A stretch of DNA of 64,000 nucleotides, taken from contig NZ_VFAC01000020.1 in assembly GCF_007644105.1 (NCBI RefSeq), forward strand, positions 1 through 64,000, in the 5' to 3' direction. Below, in pieces: positions 16,457 to 25,612 of this stretch. Origin of the DNA: Elioraea rosea. Its GTDB lineage: Bacteria; Pseudomonadota; Alphaproteobacteria; Acetobacterales; Acetobacteraceae. The notes under the pieces were generated by a model. That model saw only the letters and a program-made list of their open reading frames with translations, was not told where the DNA came from and did no database searches. How positions within the stretch are numbered: position 1 is the first letter of the stretch; each line of letters opens with the position of its first letter. Both the position numbers and the translations under genes were made by a program.

Positions 16457-18339
16457 GGCTGCGCTGCTCCCGGGCGAGCGCCAAGCCAGGCCTGCACCAT
16501 CAGCACGCACCAGATCGTTGGCGCGGCCGTGCGCTCGCCGCCGAGCAGACGCGTCCAGAGCGCGCGCACGCGCGACACGTCGAATCCCAGCACGCCGCTC
16601 AGGCGCGCCGGGGTGAGCAGTGCCTCCGCCCAGTCCCGCAACGGCCCGGCGAGCCATCGCGCCAGCGGAACGCCGAAGCCCATCTTCGGACGGTCGAGCA
16701 GCGCGCGCGGGATGCGGCGCTCGGCAACGCGGCGGAGGATCGCCTTGCCGCCGCGCTGATCCCACAGCATCGCATCGGGCAGCGAGGCGGCAAAGGAGAG
16801 GATGCGGTGATCGAGCAGCGGCACGCGCGTCTCGAGCGCGACCGACATCGACGCGCGATCCACCTTGGCGAGGATGTCGTCCGGCAGGTAGGCGAGGGTG
16901 TCGTGCAGCATCGCCGCACGCCGGAGCGGCAGGTTCGGCCAGGGCGTGGCAGTTGCGGGCGTGGCGCCGGGCAACAGGGCGGCCGCCTCGGCGCCAGTTG
17001 CCATGAGGCGGGCGTAGAGATCGCCGGGGCTGCGCGCATCGAGCATTGCGAGCGCTCGGGCAAAGCGCGAGGCGGGGCGGATGCGCCGCATCACGCGGCC
17101 GGCGCCCGCGGCGAGAGGGCGGACCGGGCCGGGCACGCGATCGGCCAAGGCCGAGAGGCGGGCGAGCCAGCCATAGCGGTCATACCCCCCGAACATCTCG
17201 TCCCCGCCATCGCCGGAGAGCGCCACCGTCACGTGACGACGCGCGAGACGCGAGACGAGCACGGTCGGAACCTGGGAACTGTCGCCGAATGGCTCGTCAT
17301 AGAGCCGGCCAAGCTCCGGAACGATCGCGAGCGCCTCCTGTTCCGTCGCCGTCAGCGTCGTATGGTCGGTGCCGAGATGCCGCGCGACCGCTTCGGCATG
17401 CGGCGCCTCGTCGAAGCCTTTCTCTGCAAACCCGATCGTGAAGCTCCGTGCAGCGCCGTCGCCGCGCATCGCCGCGACCACGGTGGAAGAATCGATGCCG
17501 CCCGAGAGGAATGCGCCGAGCGGAACATCGGCGACGCGGCAGAGACGAACGGCATCGTCGATCAGCGCGGCGAGCCTCTCCTCGGCGTCCTCCGCACTCC
17601 CTGTGAACGGCGCGGCGCGGGCCGATGCGACCGTCTCATTGGCGGACCACCATGCCCTGGGTAGCGGCATCGTGCCGGCCGGCGCGTCGCCCGCGAGGGT
17701 GAGGAGCGTTCCAGGCGGAAGCTTGCGGATACCCGCATAGGCGCACAGCGGTGCCGGAACCGTGCCAGTCACGACCATCGTCGCGATCGCGTCACGATCA
17801 GGATGGCCGGCGAAGCCATCGTCTGCCTCGAGCGCGCCGAGCTCGGAGCTGAACAGGAAAGCCTGGCCGTTCCAGCCATAGGCGAGCGGCTTCTGGCCAA
17901 ACCGGTCGCGCGCGAGGCTGAGGCTACGGCGCCCGCGGTCCCACAGTGCGAGGGCGAACATGCCGTTCGCTGCATCGAGCGCGGCGGCGAGCCCGTCGCG
18001 CGCGATCAGCGCGAGCAGCACCTCCGTGTCGGAGCCGCCGCGGAAAGTTTCGCCACGCGCCTCGAGGCCGCGGCGCAGCTCGGCGTGATTGTAGATCTCG
18101 CCGTTGTAGGTGATGACGTAGCGGCCGCAGGCCGAGGGCATCGGCTGCGCGCCACGCTCGGAAAGGTCGATGATCGCGAGGCGCCGGTGCCCGAACGCGA
18201 TGCCGGCCTCTGCGTCTGCCCAGATCTTCTCTCCGTCGGGGCCACGATGGGCGAGCGCGCGCGTCATCGCCGTCACTCGCCGCGTGAGCTCGCCATGAGG
18301 CGCGCCGCCTGGAAGGAGGAGGCCGGCAATGCCGCACAT
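16453..18339 (-). CDS. Asparagine synthase-type glutamine amidotransferase
   Basis: A 628-residue AsnB-like protein. Cys2 of MCGIAG is the N-terminal glutaminase nucleophile, with RGPDG (32-36) and YNGEIYNH (78-85) for glutamine binding. The synthetase half has the PP-loop LSGGIDSS (278-285) and LSGDGGDEMFGGYDRY. Such proteins in O-antigen or capsule loci (WbpS-, VioA/AsnH-like) amidate sugar uronates rather than make asparagine. The nearby UDP-GlcNAc dehydrogenase would supply a uronic acid acceptor. It starts one base after the GT4 stop and overlaps the epimerase. Confidence 0.85.
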   Translation of the reverse strand: MCGIAGLLLPGGAPHGELTRRVTAMTRALAHRGPDGEKIWADAEAGIAFGHRRLAIIDLSERGAQPMPSACGRYVITYNGEIYNHAELRRGLEARGETFRGGSDTEVLLALIARDGLAAALDAANGMFALALWDRGRRSLSLARDRFGQKPLAYGWNGQAFLFSSELGALEADDGFAGHPDRDAIATMVVTGTVPAPLCAYAGIRKLPPGTLLTLAGDAPAGTMPLPRAWWSANETVASARAAPFTGSAEDAEERLAALIDDAVRLCRVADVPLGAFLSGGIDSSTVVAAMRGDGAARSFTIGFAEKGFDEAPHAEAVARHLGTDHTTLTATEQEALAIVPELGRLYDEPFGDSSQVPTVLVSRLARRHVTVALSGDGGDEMFGGYDRYGWLARLSALADRVPGPVRPLAAGAGRVMRRIRPASRFARALAMLDARSPGDLYARLMATGAEAAALLPGATPATATPWPNLPLRRAAMLHDTLAYLPDDILAKVDRASMSVALETRVPLLDHRILSFAASLPDAMLWDQRGGKAILRRVAERRIPRALLDRPKMGFGVPLARWLAGPLRDWAEALLTPARLSGVLGFDVSRVRALWTRLLGGERTAAPTIWCVLMVQAWLGARPGAAQP

Positions 18340-18340
18340 C

Positions 18341-19483
18341 TCAGGCGCTCATCGGCAGGACGGAGGCCGGCGCGCGGCCGGACGTGAGCGCAGCATAGAG
18401 AGAGACGTAATGCGCCACGCACGACTCGAGCCCGTAGCGGGCCTGCGCTCGTTCTGCCGCCGCTGCGCCAAGCGCCTCGCGCAGGTCATGATCGTTGCCG
18501 AGGCGGACAAGCGCGTCCGCGAGTGCCGAAGGCTCGCGCGGCGGCACGACGAGGCCGGCCTCGGCAACGGCTTCCGGGCTGCCGCCGACATCGGTGACGA
18601 TCGTCGGCAGCCCTGCAGCCATCGCCTCGATCACGGCGTTGGGCGAGCCTTCCTCATGCGAGGCGAGCGCGAAGACGTCTGCTGCACCGAGCAGGTCGGC
18701 GACGTCGTCACGCTGTCCCACAAGCTTCACCTGGTCGATCACCGCAAGCGCCTCGGCCTGCGCGGTGAGAGCGACGCCGTAGCCATCGTCGCGCCCAGCG
18801 CAGAGCAGCATCGAGCCTGGCGGCAGATGCGGCCGGGCCTTGGCGAAGGCCTCGATGAGGTCGGCGTGTCCCTTGTAGGGAATGAGGTTGGCGACGCAGA
18901 GGATGGCGATGGCACCCTCGGGGATGCCGAGTGCGGTGCGCAGTTCCGCCCGCGGTCGCGAGGGCGGGGCGGTGATCACGCCGTTCGGCAGGAGTGCCAC
19001 CCGTTCGGCCGGTGCGCCCTCGGCGAGAAGCTCCTCGCAGACCGCGCGGCTGTTGCCGATGAGCGCATCCATACGCCCGTGCAACCAGCGCTCCATGCGC
19101 GCGGCGCGGGGATGCGCGAGCTGATACGTGTTCAGGCTGCGGCGACTTGCGGCCCGTGGCCGCCGGCCGCTGAGCCAGCAGGCGAGCCCGCCGATGATCG
19201 TCGCCTCGGGGAGGAAGAAGTGAGACACGTCGGGCCGCCAGGCGAGCGCCTCGCGAAGCACCGCTGTGAATCCGGAGACGGACCCGCTCGCGTCGCGCAC
19301 CTCGACGCCGTCCGCCTCGAGCCTCGCCGCCATCTCTCCGCGTCCGCGAAGCGACACGACACGCACCGAAGCGCCGCGTGCGACGAGCGCGGGAAGCACG
19401 GCGGCGAGATGACGCTCCGTCCCGCCGAGCCCGAGCCCGGTGACGACGACGAGCAGCCGGAAGCCGCGCGGCAGCTCAGCCAT
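18341..19483 (-). CDS. Family 4 glycosyltransferase (GT-B)
   Basis: A 380-residue GT-B glycosyltransferase. [10 protein letters not shown] near residue 20 binds the acceptor/nucleotide cleft, LPNGV marks the interdomain region, and [17 protein letters not shown] contains the E-x7-E motif of retaining GT4 enzymes. No membrane segment. It overlaps the upstream acetyltransferase by 8 bp if started at ATG 19481-19483; a start 14 codons earlier is possible but lies deep in the neighbour. The donor is unknown. Confidence 0.87.
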   Translation of the reverse strand: MAELPRGFRLLVVVTGLGLGGTERHLAAVLPALVARGASVRVVSLRGRGEMAARLEADGVEVRDASGSVSGFTAVLREALAWRPDVSHFFLPEATIIGGLACWLSGRRPRAASRRSLNTYQLAHPRAARMERWLHGRMDALIGNSRAVCEELLAEGAPAERVALLPNGVITAPPSRPRAELRTALGIPEGAIAILCVANLIPYKGHADLIEAFAKARPHLPPGSMLLCAGRDDGYGVALTAQAEALAVIDQVKLVGQRDDVADLLGAADVFALASHEEGSPNAVIEAMAAGLPTIVTDVGGSPEAVAEAGLVVPPREPSALADALVRLGNDHDLREALGAAAAERAQARYGLESCVAHYVSLYAALTSGRAPASVLPMSA

Positions 19484-20051
19484 CAGCTTGCCTCGCGGCT
19501 TCGAGGAAGGCTTCGACCGGCCCATAGAACGCCTGTTCGAACGCAGCGATCCGCGCGTCCGGCCAGTCCCACCAACAAAGGTTCAGCAGCGCAGAGATGG
19601 TCGGCTCATCGAACCGGTGCCGGATCAGCCGTGCGGGGTTCCCAACCATCACCGCATAGGGCGGAACGTCGCGCGCCACAACCGCGCCGGCGCCGATTAC
19701 CGCCCCGTCGCCCACGGTCACGCCAGAGAGGATAATGGCGCGCGCGCCGATCCACACGTCGTTGCCGATGGTCACGCCGCCGCGCGTCACGGCATCCGCA
19801 TTCCCGTGCCGTGGCCGAAGCAGCCTGCTTCGGAAGGGAAACGTGCTCGCAAGATCGGTGCGATGATCGGCCTCGCCGAAGATCAGGACGTCGGGTCCGA
19901 TCGAGCAGAAGGCGCCGACCCGGATCGGCGCGCGTGCTGTTGGCCGGACGAGATTGCGCGGGGCGAGGCCATAGCTGTGGCGCCCGATCTCGACATGGGC
20001 CGGCCAGCGTCCCGGGGCGCGGCCGCGCAGACGGTCCAGCAGTCCTCTCAT
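19476..20051 (-). CDS. Left-handed beta-helix O-/N-acetyltransferase (CatB/XAT type)
   Basis: A 191-residue hexapeptide-repeat acyltransferase. Isoleucine-patch turns run from about residue 90 to 145 ([28 protein letters not shown]), ending in the hallmark [19 protein letters not shown] around residue 65 carries the probable catalytic His of xenobiotic/virginiamycin acetyltransferase relatives. In this setting it most likely acetylates a sugar hydroxyl or amino group of the glycan precursor. ATG 20051 gives an ATGA overlap with the upstream gene; an in-frame GTG two codons earlier is less likely. Confidence 0.83.
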   Translation of the reverse strand: MRGLLDRLRGRAPGRWPAHVEIGRHSYGLAPRNLVRPTARAPIRVGAFCSIGPDVLIFGEADHRTDLASTFPFRSRLLRPRHGNADAVTRGGVTIGNDVWIGARAIILSGVTVGDGAVIGAGAVVARDVPPYAVMVGNPARLIRHRFDEPTISALLNLCWWDWPDARIAAFEQAFYGPVEAFLEAARQADG

Positions 20052-20590
20052 GCGCACGCCTCGAAGGGCGGGAAGGCGAGGTCACGCTCGCTGATCACGG
20101 AAGGTGCTGCCGGCCAGGCGATGCCGAAGGCCGGGTCGTCATAGCGCGCGCCACGGGCCAGGGCGGAGGCGTAGCGCGTGCCCATGAGGTATAGGATGGC
20201 GCACGCGTCGGCGAGCGTCAGGAACCCGTGCGCGAAGCCTTCCGGAATGGCGAGGGCGCGGCCATTCGCCGCGCTGAGCTCCTCAGCGTGCCAGCGCCGG
20301 AAGGTCGGGCTTCCGGGGCGGATGTCGATGGCGACATCCCAGATCGCTCCGGCGATGCAGCGAACGATCTTCGCTTCCGCCGCCGGCGCATCCTGCCAGT
20401 GCAGCCCGCGAAGCGTGTGGCGGCGATCGTTCGTCGAGAGATTGGTCTGCCGAACCGTCATCGCGAAGCCTGCCTCGGCCAGGGCCTCGGCGCAGTGAAG
20501 GCGCATGAAGCTGCCACGCCCGTCCCGCTGCGGAATCGAGTGCAGCAGGAGTAGCCCAGGCAACGGCGTCGGGGAAATCGCGAGGCTCAT
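20048..20590 (-). CDS. dTDP-4-dehydrorhamnose 3,5-epimerase-like protein
   Basis: A 180-residue cupin of the RmlC family. RGLHWQ carries the catalytic His, [15 protein letters not shown] the substrate strand, IPEGFAHGF the conserved cupin turn, and YLMGTRYA the catalytic Tyr region. It is adjacent to a CDP-glucose 4,6-dehydratase and a C-methyltransferase, not to RmlA/B/D, so its substrate is more likely a CDP-4-keto-6-deoxy sugar than dTDP-rhamnose intermediates. ATG 20590 overlaps the methyltransferase stop by 4 bp; upstream in-frame codons to 20692 fall inside that gene. Confidence 0.82.
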   Translation of the reverse strand: MSLAISPTPLPGLLLLHSIPQRDGRGSFMRLHCAEALAEAGFAMTVRQTNLSTNDRRHTLRGLHWQDAPAAEAKIVRCIAGAIWDVAIDIRPGSPTFRRWHAEELSAANGRALAIPEGFAHGFLTLADACAILYLMGTRYASALARGARYDDPAFGIAWPAAPSVISERDLAFPPFEACA

Positions 20591-21858
20591 GCCGGGACGA
20601 ACACCTCGAGCCTTGGTACCGCGACAGCGAATCGCCCGCCCCATTCCGCGACGAACGCGAGGTCGGCCGCGATCTCGCGGCGCAGGTTCCACGGCAGGAT
20701 CAGAACGATGTCGGGCTTCTCGTCAGCGATCGCCTGAGGCGCCAGGATGGGAATGTGCGAGCCGGGCAGGTAACGGCCCTGCTTCGAGGGCGCACGGTCA
20801 ACCACGTAGGCGATGCGGCCATCCTCTGCGGTGATGCCGCAATAGTTCAGAAGCGTGTTGCCCTTGGCCGCCGCACCATAGGCGGCGACGCGCTTGCCCT
20901 CCGCGCGCATCGCGTCGAGAAAGGCGAGCAGCCCGTCGCGCACGGAGGCGCAGCGGGCCGCGTAGCCAGCATAGGCGGCATCGGTGTCGAGCCCCGCCGC
21001 CGCCTCCTTCGCACGAACCGCTTCGAGGCCAGGGCCAGGCGCGCGCTTCGCCGCCGCATGCGCGACGAAAAGGCGAAGCGAGCCGCCATGCGTCGGCAGC
21101 TCCTCGACGTCGAATACGGCAAGCCCCTGTGCCGCGAGGACGCGTTCGGCCGCGGCGAGGGAGAAGTAGCAGTAGTGCTCGTGATAGATCGTGTCGAACT
21201 GGAGCTCCCGCAGGAGGTTCAAGAGATGCGGAAACTCGAGCGTCAGCGTGCCATCGGGAGCGAGAAGGGCGGCGAACCCGGCGGCGAAATCATTCAGGTC
21301 CGGCACATGCGCGAAGACGTTGTTGGCAGCGATCAGGTCGGCCGGGCCATCCCTTTCGCGGATGCGCTCTGCTGTCGCGCGGCCGAAGAAGGCAACTTCC
21401 GTCGGCACGCCGCGCGACTGCGCCTCGGCCGCGACATTCGCCGCAGGCTCGATGCCGAGGCAGGGTATGCCCATCGCGACGAAATGGCGGAGAAGGTAGC
21501 CGTCATTGCTCGCGACCTCGACGACGCGGCTTGCCGGGCCGAGGCCGAGCCGATCACGCATCACCTGCGCGTAGCGCTCGGCGTGCGCAACCCAGCTTGT
21601 CGCGACGGAGGAGAAATACGCGTAGTCGGAGAAGATCTCCTCCGGCGGCACCGCTGCGCCGACCTGAACGAGCCGGCAGGCGCGGCAAACCCGTGCATGC
21701 AGGGGATAGCGCGGTTCGGGGCGGGAGAGCGCCTCCTTTGTGAGGTACGAATTGGCGAGAGGCTGCGCGCCGAGATCGACGAGCGAGAGAGAGAGAGCCT
21801 CGCCGCAGAAGCGGCAGGTGCGGTGGCCGTCACCGCCGATGGGGCGGAGAGCGCTCAT
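20587..21858 (-). CDS. Sugar C-methyltransferase (TylCIII/NovU family)
   Basis: A 423-residue protein with the three-part layout of NDP-hexose C-methyltransferases. The N-terminal zinc domain has CRFCG and CRACRLVQ; the middle SAM domain has VVEVASNDGYLLRHF; the C-terminal Rossmann-like domain has AYGAAAKGNTLLNY. The YHEHYCYF segment supplies the His/Glu base typical of the TylC3 group, and FPHLL precedes it. Such enzymes methylate the carbon next to a 4-keto group. Directly downstream of rfbG, it probably acts on a CDP-4-keto-6-deoxyhexose to give a branched sugar. It overlaps both neighbours by 4 bp. Confidence 0.85.
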   Translation of the reverse strand: MSALRPIGGDGHRTCRFCGEALSLSLVDLGAQPLANSYLTKEALSRPEPRYPLHARVCRACRLVQVGAAVPPEEIFSDYAYFSSVATSWVAHAERYAQVMRDRLGLGPASRVVEVASNDGYLLRHFVAMGIPCLGIEPAANVAAEAQSRGVPTEVAFFGRATAERIRERDGPADLIAANNVFAHVPDLNDFAAGFAALLAPDGTLTLEFPHLLNLLRELQFDTIYHEHYCYFSLAAAERVLAAQGLAVFDVEELPTHGGSLRLFVAHAAAKRAPGPGLEAVRAKEAAAGLDTDAAYAGYAARCASVRDGLLAFLDAMRAEGKRVAAYGAAAKGNTLLNYCGITAEDGRIAYVVDRAPSKQGRYLPGSHIPILAPQAIADEKPDIVLILPWNLRREIAADLAFVAEWGGRFAVAVPRLEVFVPA

Positions 21859-22925
21859 GCCGCGCGCCTGTTGCATCGTGCCATGTGCGCGTCGAGTGCC
21901 GCATCGGCAAGCCGCGCTGCGTCTTCGCCCGCCGCAAGCGCGCGGTAGAAGCGCGCGGCATCGTCGATCGCCTCCGCCGCGCCGTGCAGCGCGTGCCAGC
22001 CGAGAGTCGCCAGCGCCCGGGAGGGGTCCAGCGAGAGGGTGCGCTTCTCTGCGATCGCGGCGGCAGCGTCATGCACCGGAGGCGGCGCATCGAATGCCAC
22101 GGCAACGCGACGCGCGACCTCCTCGGCGGTAAGGCGCGGCGCGGAGGGGGCGGGGCCGAAATTCAGCGCCTGTGGCGCATCGCCACGCAGGAGCGCCTCG
22201 GCGTGCAGGATGTAGCCGCGCAGGCAGTCCCGCACGTCCTGCCAGGGGCGGGTCGAGCCTGGCGCGCGGAGGATCACGGCCCGCCCCTCGCGCGCAGCCC
22301 GCACGGTGTCGGGGATCAGGCGTGCGGCTCCGAAGTCGCCGCCGCCGACGACGTTGCCGGCGCGGGCGGATGCCACCGCCGCCCCTCGCTTGGCGAGCAG
22401 GGCGGCGTAGGAGGGGAGCAGAACCTCGCAGGCCGCCTTGCTCGCGGAATATGGGTCGTCTCCGCCGAGCGGTGCAGCCTCGGCGAAGGCTGTTCCCGTG
22501 TCGTCGTTCCGGTACACCTTGTCGCTGGTCACGACCAGCACGGCCTTGGGCCCATCCGTGCGGCGAAGCGCATCGAGAAGGCCCATCGTGCCGATGACGT
22601 TCGTCGCCACCGTTCCGGCCGGGTTGTCCCAGCCGCGCGGCACGAGCGCCTGCGCGGCGAGATGGAACACGGCCGAGGGTTCGGCCTGCGTCACGGCGGC
22701 CGCAACCGCATCGGGCTCTCGCAGGTCGCCAATCGTTTCGGTCACGCCGGCGCGAAGCGGATCGAGCGCGGCGGCTTCGCCTTCCGGTGCGAGCGCGAAG
22801 CCGTGCACGCGCGCGCCGAGGCGCGTGAGCCAGCGGGCAAGCCAGGCGCCCTTGAAGCCCGTGTGGCCGGTCAGCAGGACGCGGCGGCCAGCCCAGGCGC
22901 GCGGATCGGGCAGCGCCTGCGTCAT
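21855..22925 (-). CDS. rfbG: CDP-glucose 4,6-dehydratase
   Basis: A 356-residue extended SDR. LTGHTGFKGAWL near residue 17 is the distinctive NAD loop of CDP-glucose dehydratases, VVTSDKVYRN holds the Thr-Asp-Lys active site and DPYSASKAACE the Tyr-Lys pair. RPWQDVRDCLRGY is also conserved in the family. It makes CDP-4-keto-6-deoxyglucose from the product of the adjacent RfbF. ATG 22925 overlaps the RfbF stop by 4 bp; a start 12 codons earlier would lie further inside that gene. Confidence 0.92.
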   Translation of the reverse strand: MTQALPDPRAWAGRRVLLTGHTGFKGAWLARWLTRLGARVHGFALAPEGEAAALDPLRAGVTETIGDLREPDAVAAAVTQAEPSAVFHLAAQALVPRGWDNPAGTVATNVIGTMGLLDALRRTDGPKAVLVVTSDKVYRNDDTGTAFAEAAPLGGDDPYSASKAACEVLLPSYAALLAKRGAAVASARAGNVVGGGDFGAARLIPDTVRAAREGRAVILRAPGSTRPWQDVRDCLRGYILHAEALLRGDAPQALNFGPAPSAPRLTAEEVARRVAVAFDAPPPVHDAAAAIAEKRTLSLDPSRALATLGWHALHGAAEAIDDAARFYRALAAGEDAARLADAALDAHMARCNRRAA

Positions 22926-23695
22926 TGCCACACGGCCCATGGCGCGCGGCCTGACCGCCACTGCTCCTCGATCACCGATTTGTCGCGCAGCGTATCCATC
23001 GGCTGCCAGAAGCCGTCATGGCGGAAGGCGCGCAGCTCGCCGCGCGCGGCAAGCGCCTCGAGCGGCCCCGCCTCCCACACCGTGCCGTCGCCCTCGATCG
23101 CGTCGAGAACGGAGGGCTCGAGAACGAAGAACCCGCCATTGATCCACCCGCCATCGCCGAGCGGCTTCTCGACGAAGCGTGTCACCGCGCTGTCGGCGAG
23201 CTCGACGGCACCGAACCGTCCTGGCGGGCGCACCGCCGTCAGCGTCGCCGCCTTGCCGTGCGCGCGATGGAAGGCGAGAAGCGCGCCGATGTCGATGTCG
23301 GCCACGCCGTCGCCATAGGTCATGCAGAATGTCTCGCCGGGCGTGAGATGCCGTGCCGCGCGCTTCAGGCGCCCGCCGGTCATCGTCGCATCGCCCGTCT
23401 CGGCGAGCGTCACGCGCCAGGGCTCTGCCGGTGCGTCATGGTAGGTGATGCTGTTCGCGGCGAGGTCGATCGTGACGTCGGCGCGGTGCAGCGTCCAGTT
23501 GGCGAAGTATTCCTTCACCATGTAGCCCTTGTAGCCGAGGCACACGACGAAGTCGGTCATCCCGTAATGGGCATAGATCTTCATGATGTGCCACAGCATG
23601 GGCTGGCCGCCGATCTCGACCATCGGCTTCGGCCGCACCACGGTCTCTTCGGCCAGGCGCGTGCCGAGGCCGCCAGCGAGGATGACGACCTTCAT
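22922..23695 (-). CDS. rfbF: Glucose-1-phosphate cytidylyltransferase
   Basis: A 257-residue nucleotidyltransferase. LAGGLGTRLAEET (6-18) and RPKPMVEIGGQPMLWHIMK (22-40) are the CTP- and Mg-binding signature of RfbF, and TYGDGVADI gives the metal-binding Asp. It forms CDP-glucose. It lies 6 bases downstream of the aminotransferase and overlaps rfbG by 4 bp. Confidence 0.94.
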   Translation of the reverse strand: MKVVILAGGLGTRLAEETVVRPKPMVEIGGQPMLWHIMKIYAHYGMTDFVVCLGYKGYMVKEYFANWTLHRADVTIDLAANSITYHDAPAEPWRVTLAETGDATMTGGRLKRAARHLTPGETFCMTYGDGVADIDIGALLAFHRAHGKAATLTAVRPPGRFGAVELADSAVTRFVEKPLGDGGWINGGFFVLEPSVLDAIEGDGTVWEAGPLEALAARGELRAFRHDGFWQPMDTLRDKSVIEEQWRSGRAPWAVWQ

Positions 23696-23701
23696 GGGCG
23701 C

Positions 23702-24850
23702 TCAGGCGAGAACATCGCGGACGGCGGAGATGATCCGGTCCTGCGTCGTCTCGTCGAGATACGGGTGGAAGGGCAGCGCGAACACCTCCCCCGCCAGCCG
23801 CTCACTCACGGGCAGGCCGTTCCCCGCCACGGGGTGCTTGGCGTAGGCCTTCTGGTGGTGCAGTGGCTTAGGATAGTAGATGGCCGTCGGGATGCCGCGC
23901 GCCTTCAGGCCGGCGAGCACCGCGGTGCGGTCCCGCCCCGGCGTGCGCAGCGTATACTGCGCCCACACCGAGACGTTGTGCGGCGCCACCGTCGGAACGA
24001 TCGCGACGTCTGCGAGCGCTGCGTTGTAGCGGGCCGCCACCGTCTGCCGCGCTTCGATCTCGGCCGGGAAGACGCGAAGCTTCTCGAGCAGCACCGCGGC
24101 CTGCACCGTGTCGAGCCGCCCGTTCATGCCGACGCGGATGTTCTCGTACTTGTCTTCGTTGTTCTGCCCGTGCACGCGCAGGGACTGGAGCACATCGAGC
24201 GTCTCGGGGTCGTGGCAGAACACCGCGCCGCCATCGCCGTAGCAGCCGAGCGGCTTGGCAGGGAAGAAGCTCGTCGCCGCCATGTCGCCGATCGCGGCGA
24301 CGTGCTTGCCGTGATGCGTCGCCCCGAAGCTCTGCGCGGCATCCACCAGAACCTTCAGTGCGTGCGCGCGCGCGATGGGAAGCAGCGCGTCGTAGTCGGC
24401 CGGCTGGCCGAAGAGGTCGACGGTGATGACCGCGCGCGGCCTGAGCCCCATCCGCTTCGCGGTCTCGATGCCGGCCTCGAGGCTTGCGGGGTCCATGTTG
24501 AAGCTGTCCTCACGCACGTCGACGAACACAGGCGTGGCGCCGAGCCAGGCGACGACCTCCGCGGTCGCTGCGAAGGTGAAGGAGGGGCAGAGCACCGCGT
24601 CGCCCGGCCTGATCTCCCAGGCCATCAGCGCGAGCGCGAGCGCATCGGTTCCGTTCGCGCAGGAGAGCGTGTGCGGAACGCCCGCGAAGGCCGAAAGCTC
24701 CGCCTCGAGCTGCGCCACTTCGGGGCCGAGGATGAACCGGCAGGACCGCACCACCTTCAGGATCGCCTCCTCCATGCGCGGGCCGATCGCGCGGCGCTGC
24801 GCATCGAGGTCGATGAAGGCGATCGGCGGGGCGACGTTCGTGTCGGGCAT
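23702..24850 (-). CDS. DegT/DnrJ/EryC1/StrS sugar aminotransferase (WecE/WbpE-like)
   Basis: A 382-residue PLP enzyme. ANGTDALALAL (63-73) binds the PLP phosphate, VDAAQSFGA the ring, and SFFPAKPLGCYGDGGAV contains the Schiff-base lysine; NGRLDTVQAA is the second substrate block. It resembles 3-amino-sugar transaminases such as WbpE or FdtB. It lies next to the UDP-GlcNAc dehydrogenase but no WbpB-type oxidoreductase is visible, so the substrate could instead be a CDP- or dTDP-keto sugar. The start overlaps the regulator stop by one base (TGATG). Confidence 0.87.
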   Translation of the reverse strand: MPDTNVAPPIAFIDLDAQRRAIGPRMEEAILKVVRSCRFILGPEVAQLEAELSAFAGVPHTLSCANGTDALALALMAWEIRPGDAVLCPSFTFAATAEVVAWLGATPVFVDVREDSFNMDPASLEAGIETAKRMGLRPRAVITVDLFGQPADYDALLPIARAHALKVLVDAAQSFGATHHGKHVAAIGDMAATSFFPAKPLGCYGDGGAVFCHDPETLDVLQSLRVHGQNNEDKYENIRVGMNGRLDTVQAAVLLEKLRVFPAEIEARQTVAARYNAALADVAIVPTVAPHNVSVWAQYTLRTPGRDRTAVLAGLKARGIPTAIYYPKPLHHQKAYAKHPVAGNGLPVSERLAGEVFALPFHPYLDETTQDRIISAVRDVLA

Positions 24851-25542
24851 CAGGGGTTCTCCTCGGGGGCGGCGGGGGCGGCGACCACGCGCGCCAACTC
24901 GGGCATGACGATGGCGTCGGCCGGCAGGCCGAGGCGGGAGGCAAGGCGCTCGGCCTCACGGCGCAGCGCGCCGTCGGCGTCGGCGTCGGCGATGACGATA
25001 GCGTCTGCGGCGATGCTGCCCGGCGCCTCCGTGAGCACGGCATGCCCGGCGCAGCGGCGGTTGCGCCCGGACGGGTCGAGGATGGCAGCGACCGCGAGGC
25101 CCGAGTCGGTGGCGCTGAGCACCAGCACCTCGGCGAGGTCACCTGCGCCCACGAGAAGGATCCGTGTCCGGTTCCGGCGCGCGAGCTCGTCGGTCAGCTC
25201 GGTGCAGGCGGCGCGGGCGCGGCGATAGAAGCCCATGCTGTCGGTGAGGTACTGGGCGGTGAGGCGCCCCTTCTCCGTCATGCCCCTTGGCGTTAGGTAG
25301 TACGCGTAGCGGCGGAAGGGGGCAGAGCGCACCTTGACGAGCCCCTTGCGCACGCAGCGCTTCAGGTAGGCGTTCGTCAGGCCGAGGGCGATGCCGAGTT
25401 CGCGCGCGAGGCCGCGCTGCGTCTGCGATGGCGAACGCTCCACCGCGGCGAGCAGGCCGAGAAGGATAGCGGGGTCTTCCGCCTCCTCACGCCGGCTGGG
25501 GGGGCGGGAGGGCGACAGGCGCTCTGCGTGTGTGTCGGGCAC
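24850..25542 (-). CDS. Winged-helix regulator of the glycan operon with C-terminal Rossmann-like domain
   Basis: A 230-residue protein in two parts. Residues about 25-110 form a winged helix (SQTQRGLARELGIALGLTNAYL, wing near FRRYAYYLTP, then GMTEKGRLTAQYL) that matches MarR-type EPS-associated regulators. Residues 125-215 begin RILLVGAGDLAEVLVLSA, a dinucleotide-type Gly-rich loop, followed by AAILDPSGRNRRCAG. The second part could sense a nucleotide or nucleotide sugar; that is inference. It is the first gene before the aminotransferase. Two palindromes 20-60 bases upstream look like its own operators. Confidence 0.75.
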   Translation of the reverse strand: MPDTHAERLSPSRPPSRREEAEDPAILLGLLAAVERSPSQTQRGLARELGIALGLTNAYLKRCVRKGLVKVRSAPFRRYAYYLTPRGMTEKGRLTAQYLTDSMGFYRRARAACTELTDELARRNRTRILLVGAGDLAEVLVLSATDSGLAVAAILDPSGRNRRCAGHAVLTEAPGSIAADAIVIADADADGALRREAERLASRLGLPADAIVMPELARVVAAPAAPEENP

Positions 25543-25562
25543 GACGGTGAAGGGGCTACACC

Positions 25563-25601
25563 GTTCACATCGTGAACGTCAAGGGTGTTCACAGGCTGAA
25601 C
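25563..25601. promoter_or_regulatory. Paired palindromic operators upstream of the glycan regulator
   Basis: A perfect 15-bp palindrome GTTCACatcGTGAAC lies at 25563-25577 and a near-perfect copy GTTCACaggCTGAAC at 25587-25601. Centres are 24 bp apart, close to two or more helical turns, so two dimers could bind one face or cooperate. They sit between the dehydrogenase stop (25613) and the regulator start (25542), where the operon promoter must be. Confidence 0.7.
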
Positions 25602-25612
25602 GGCCAGCCGCC

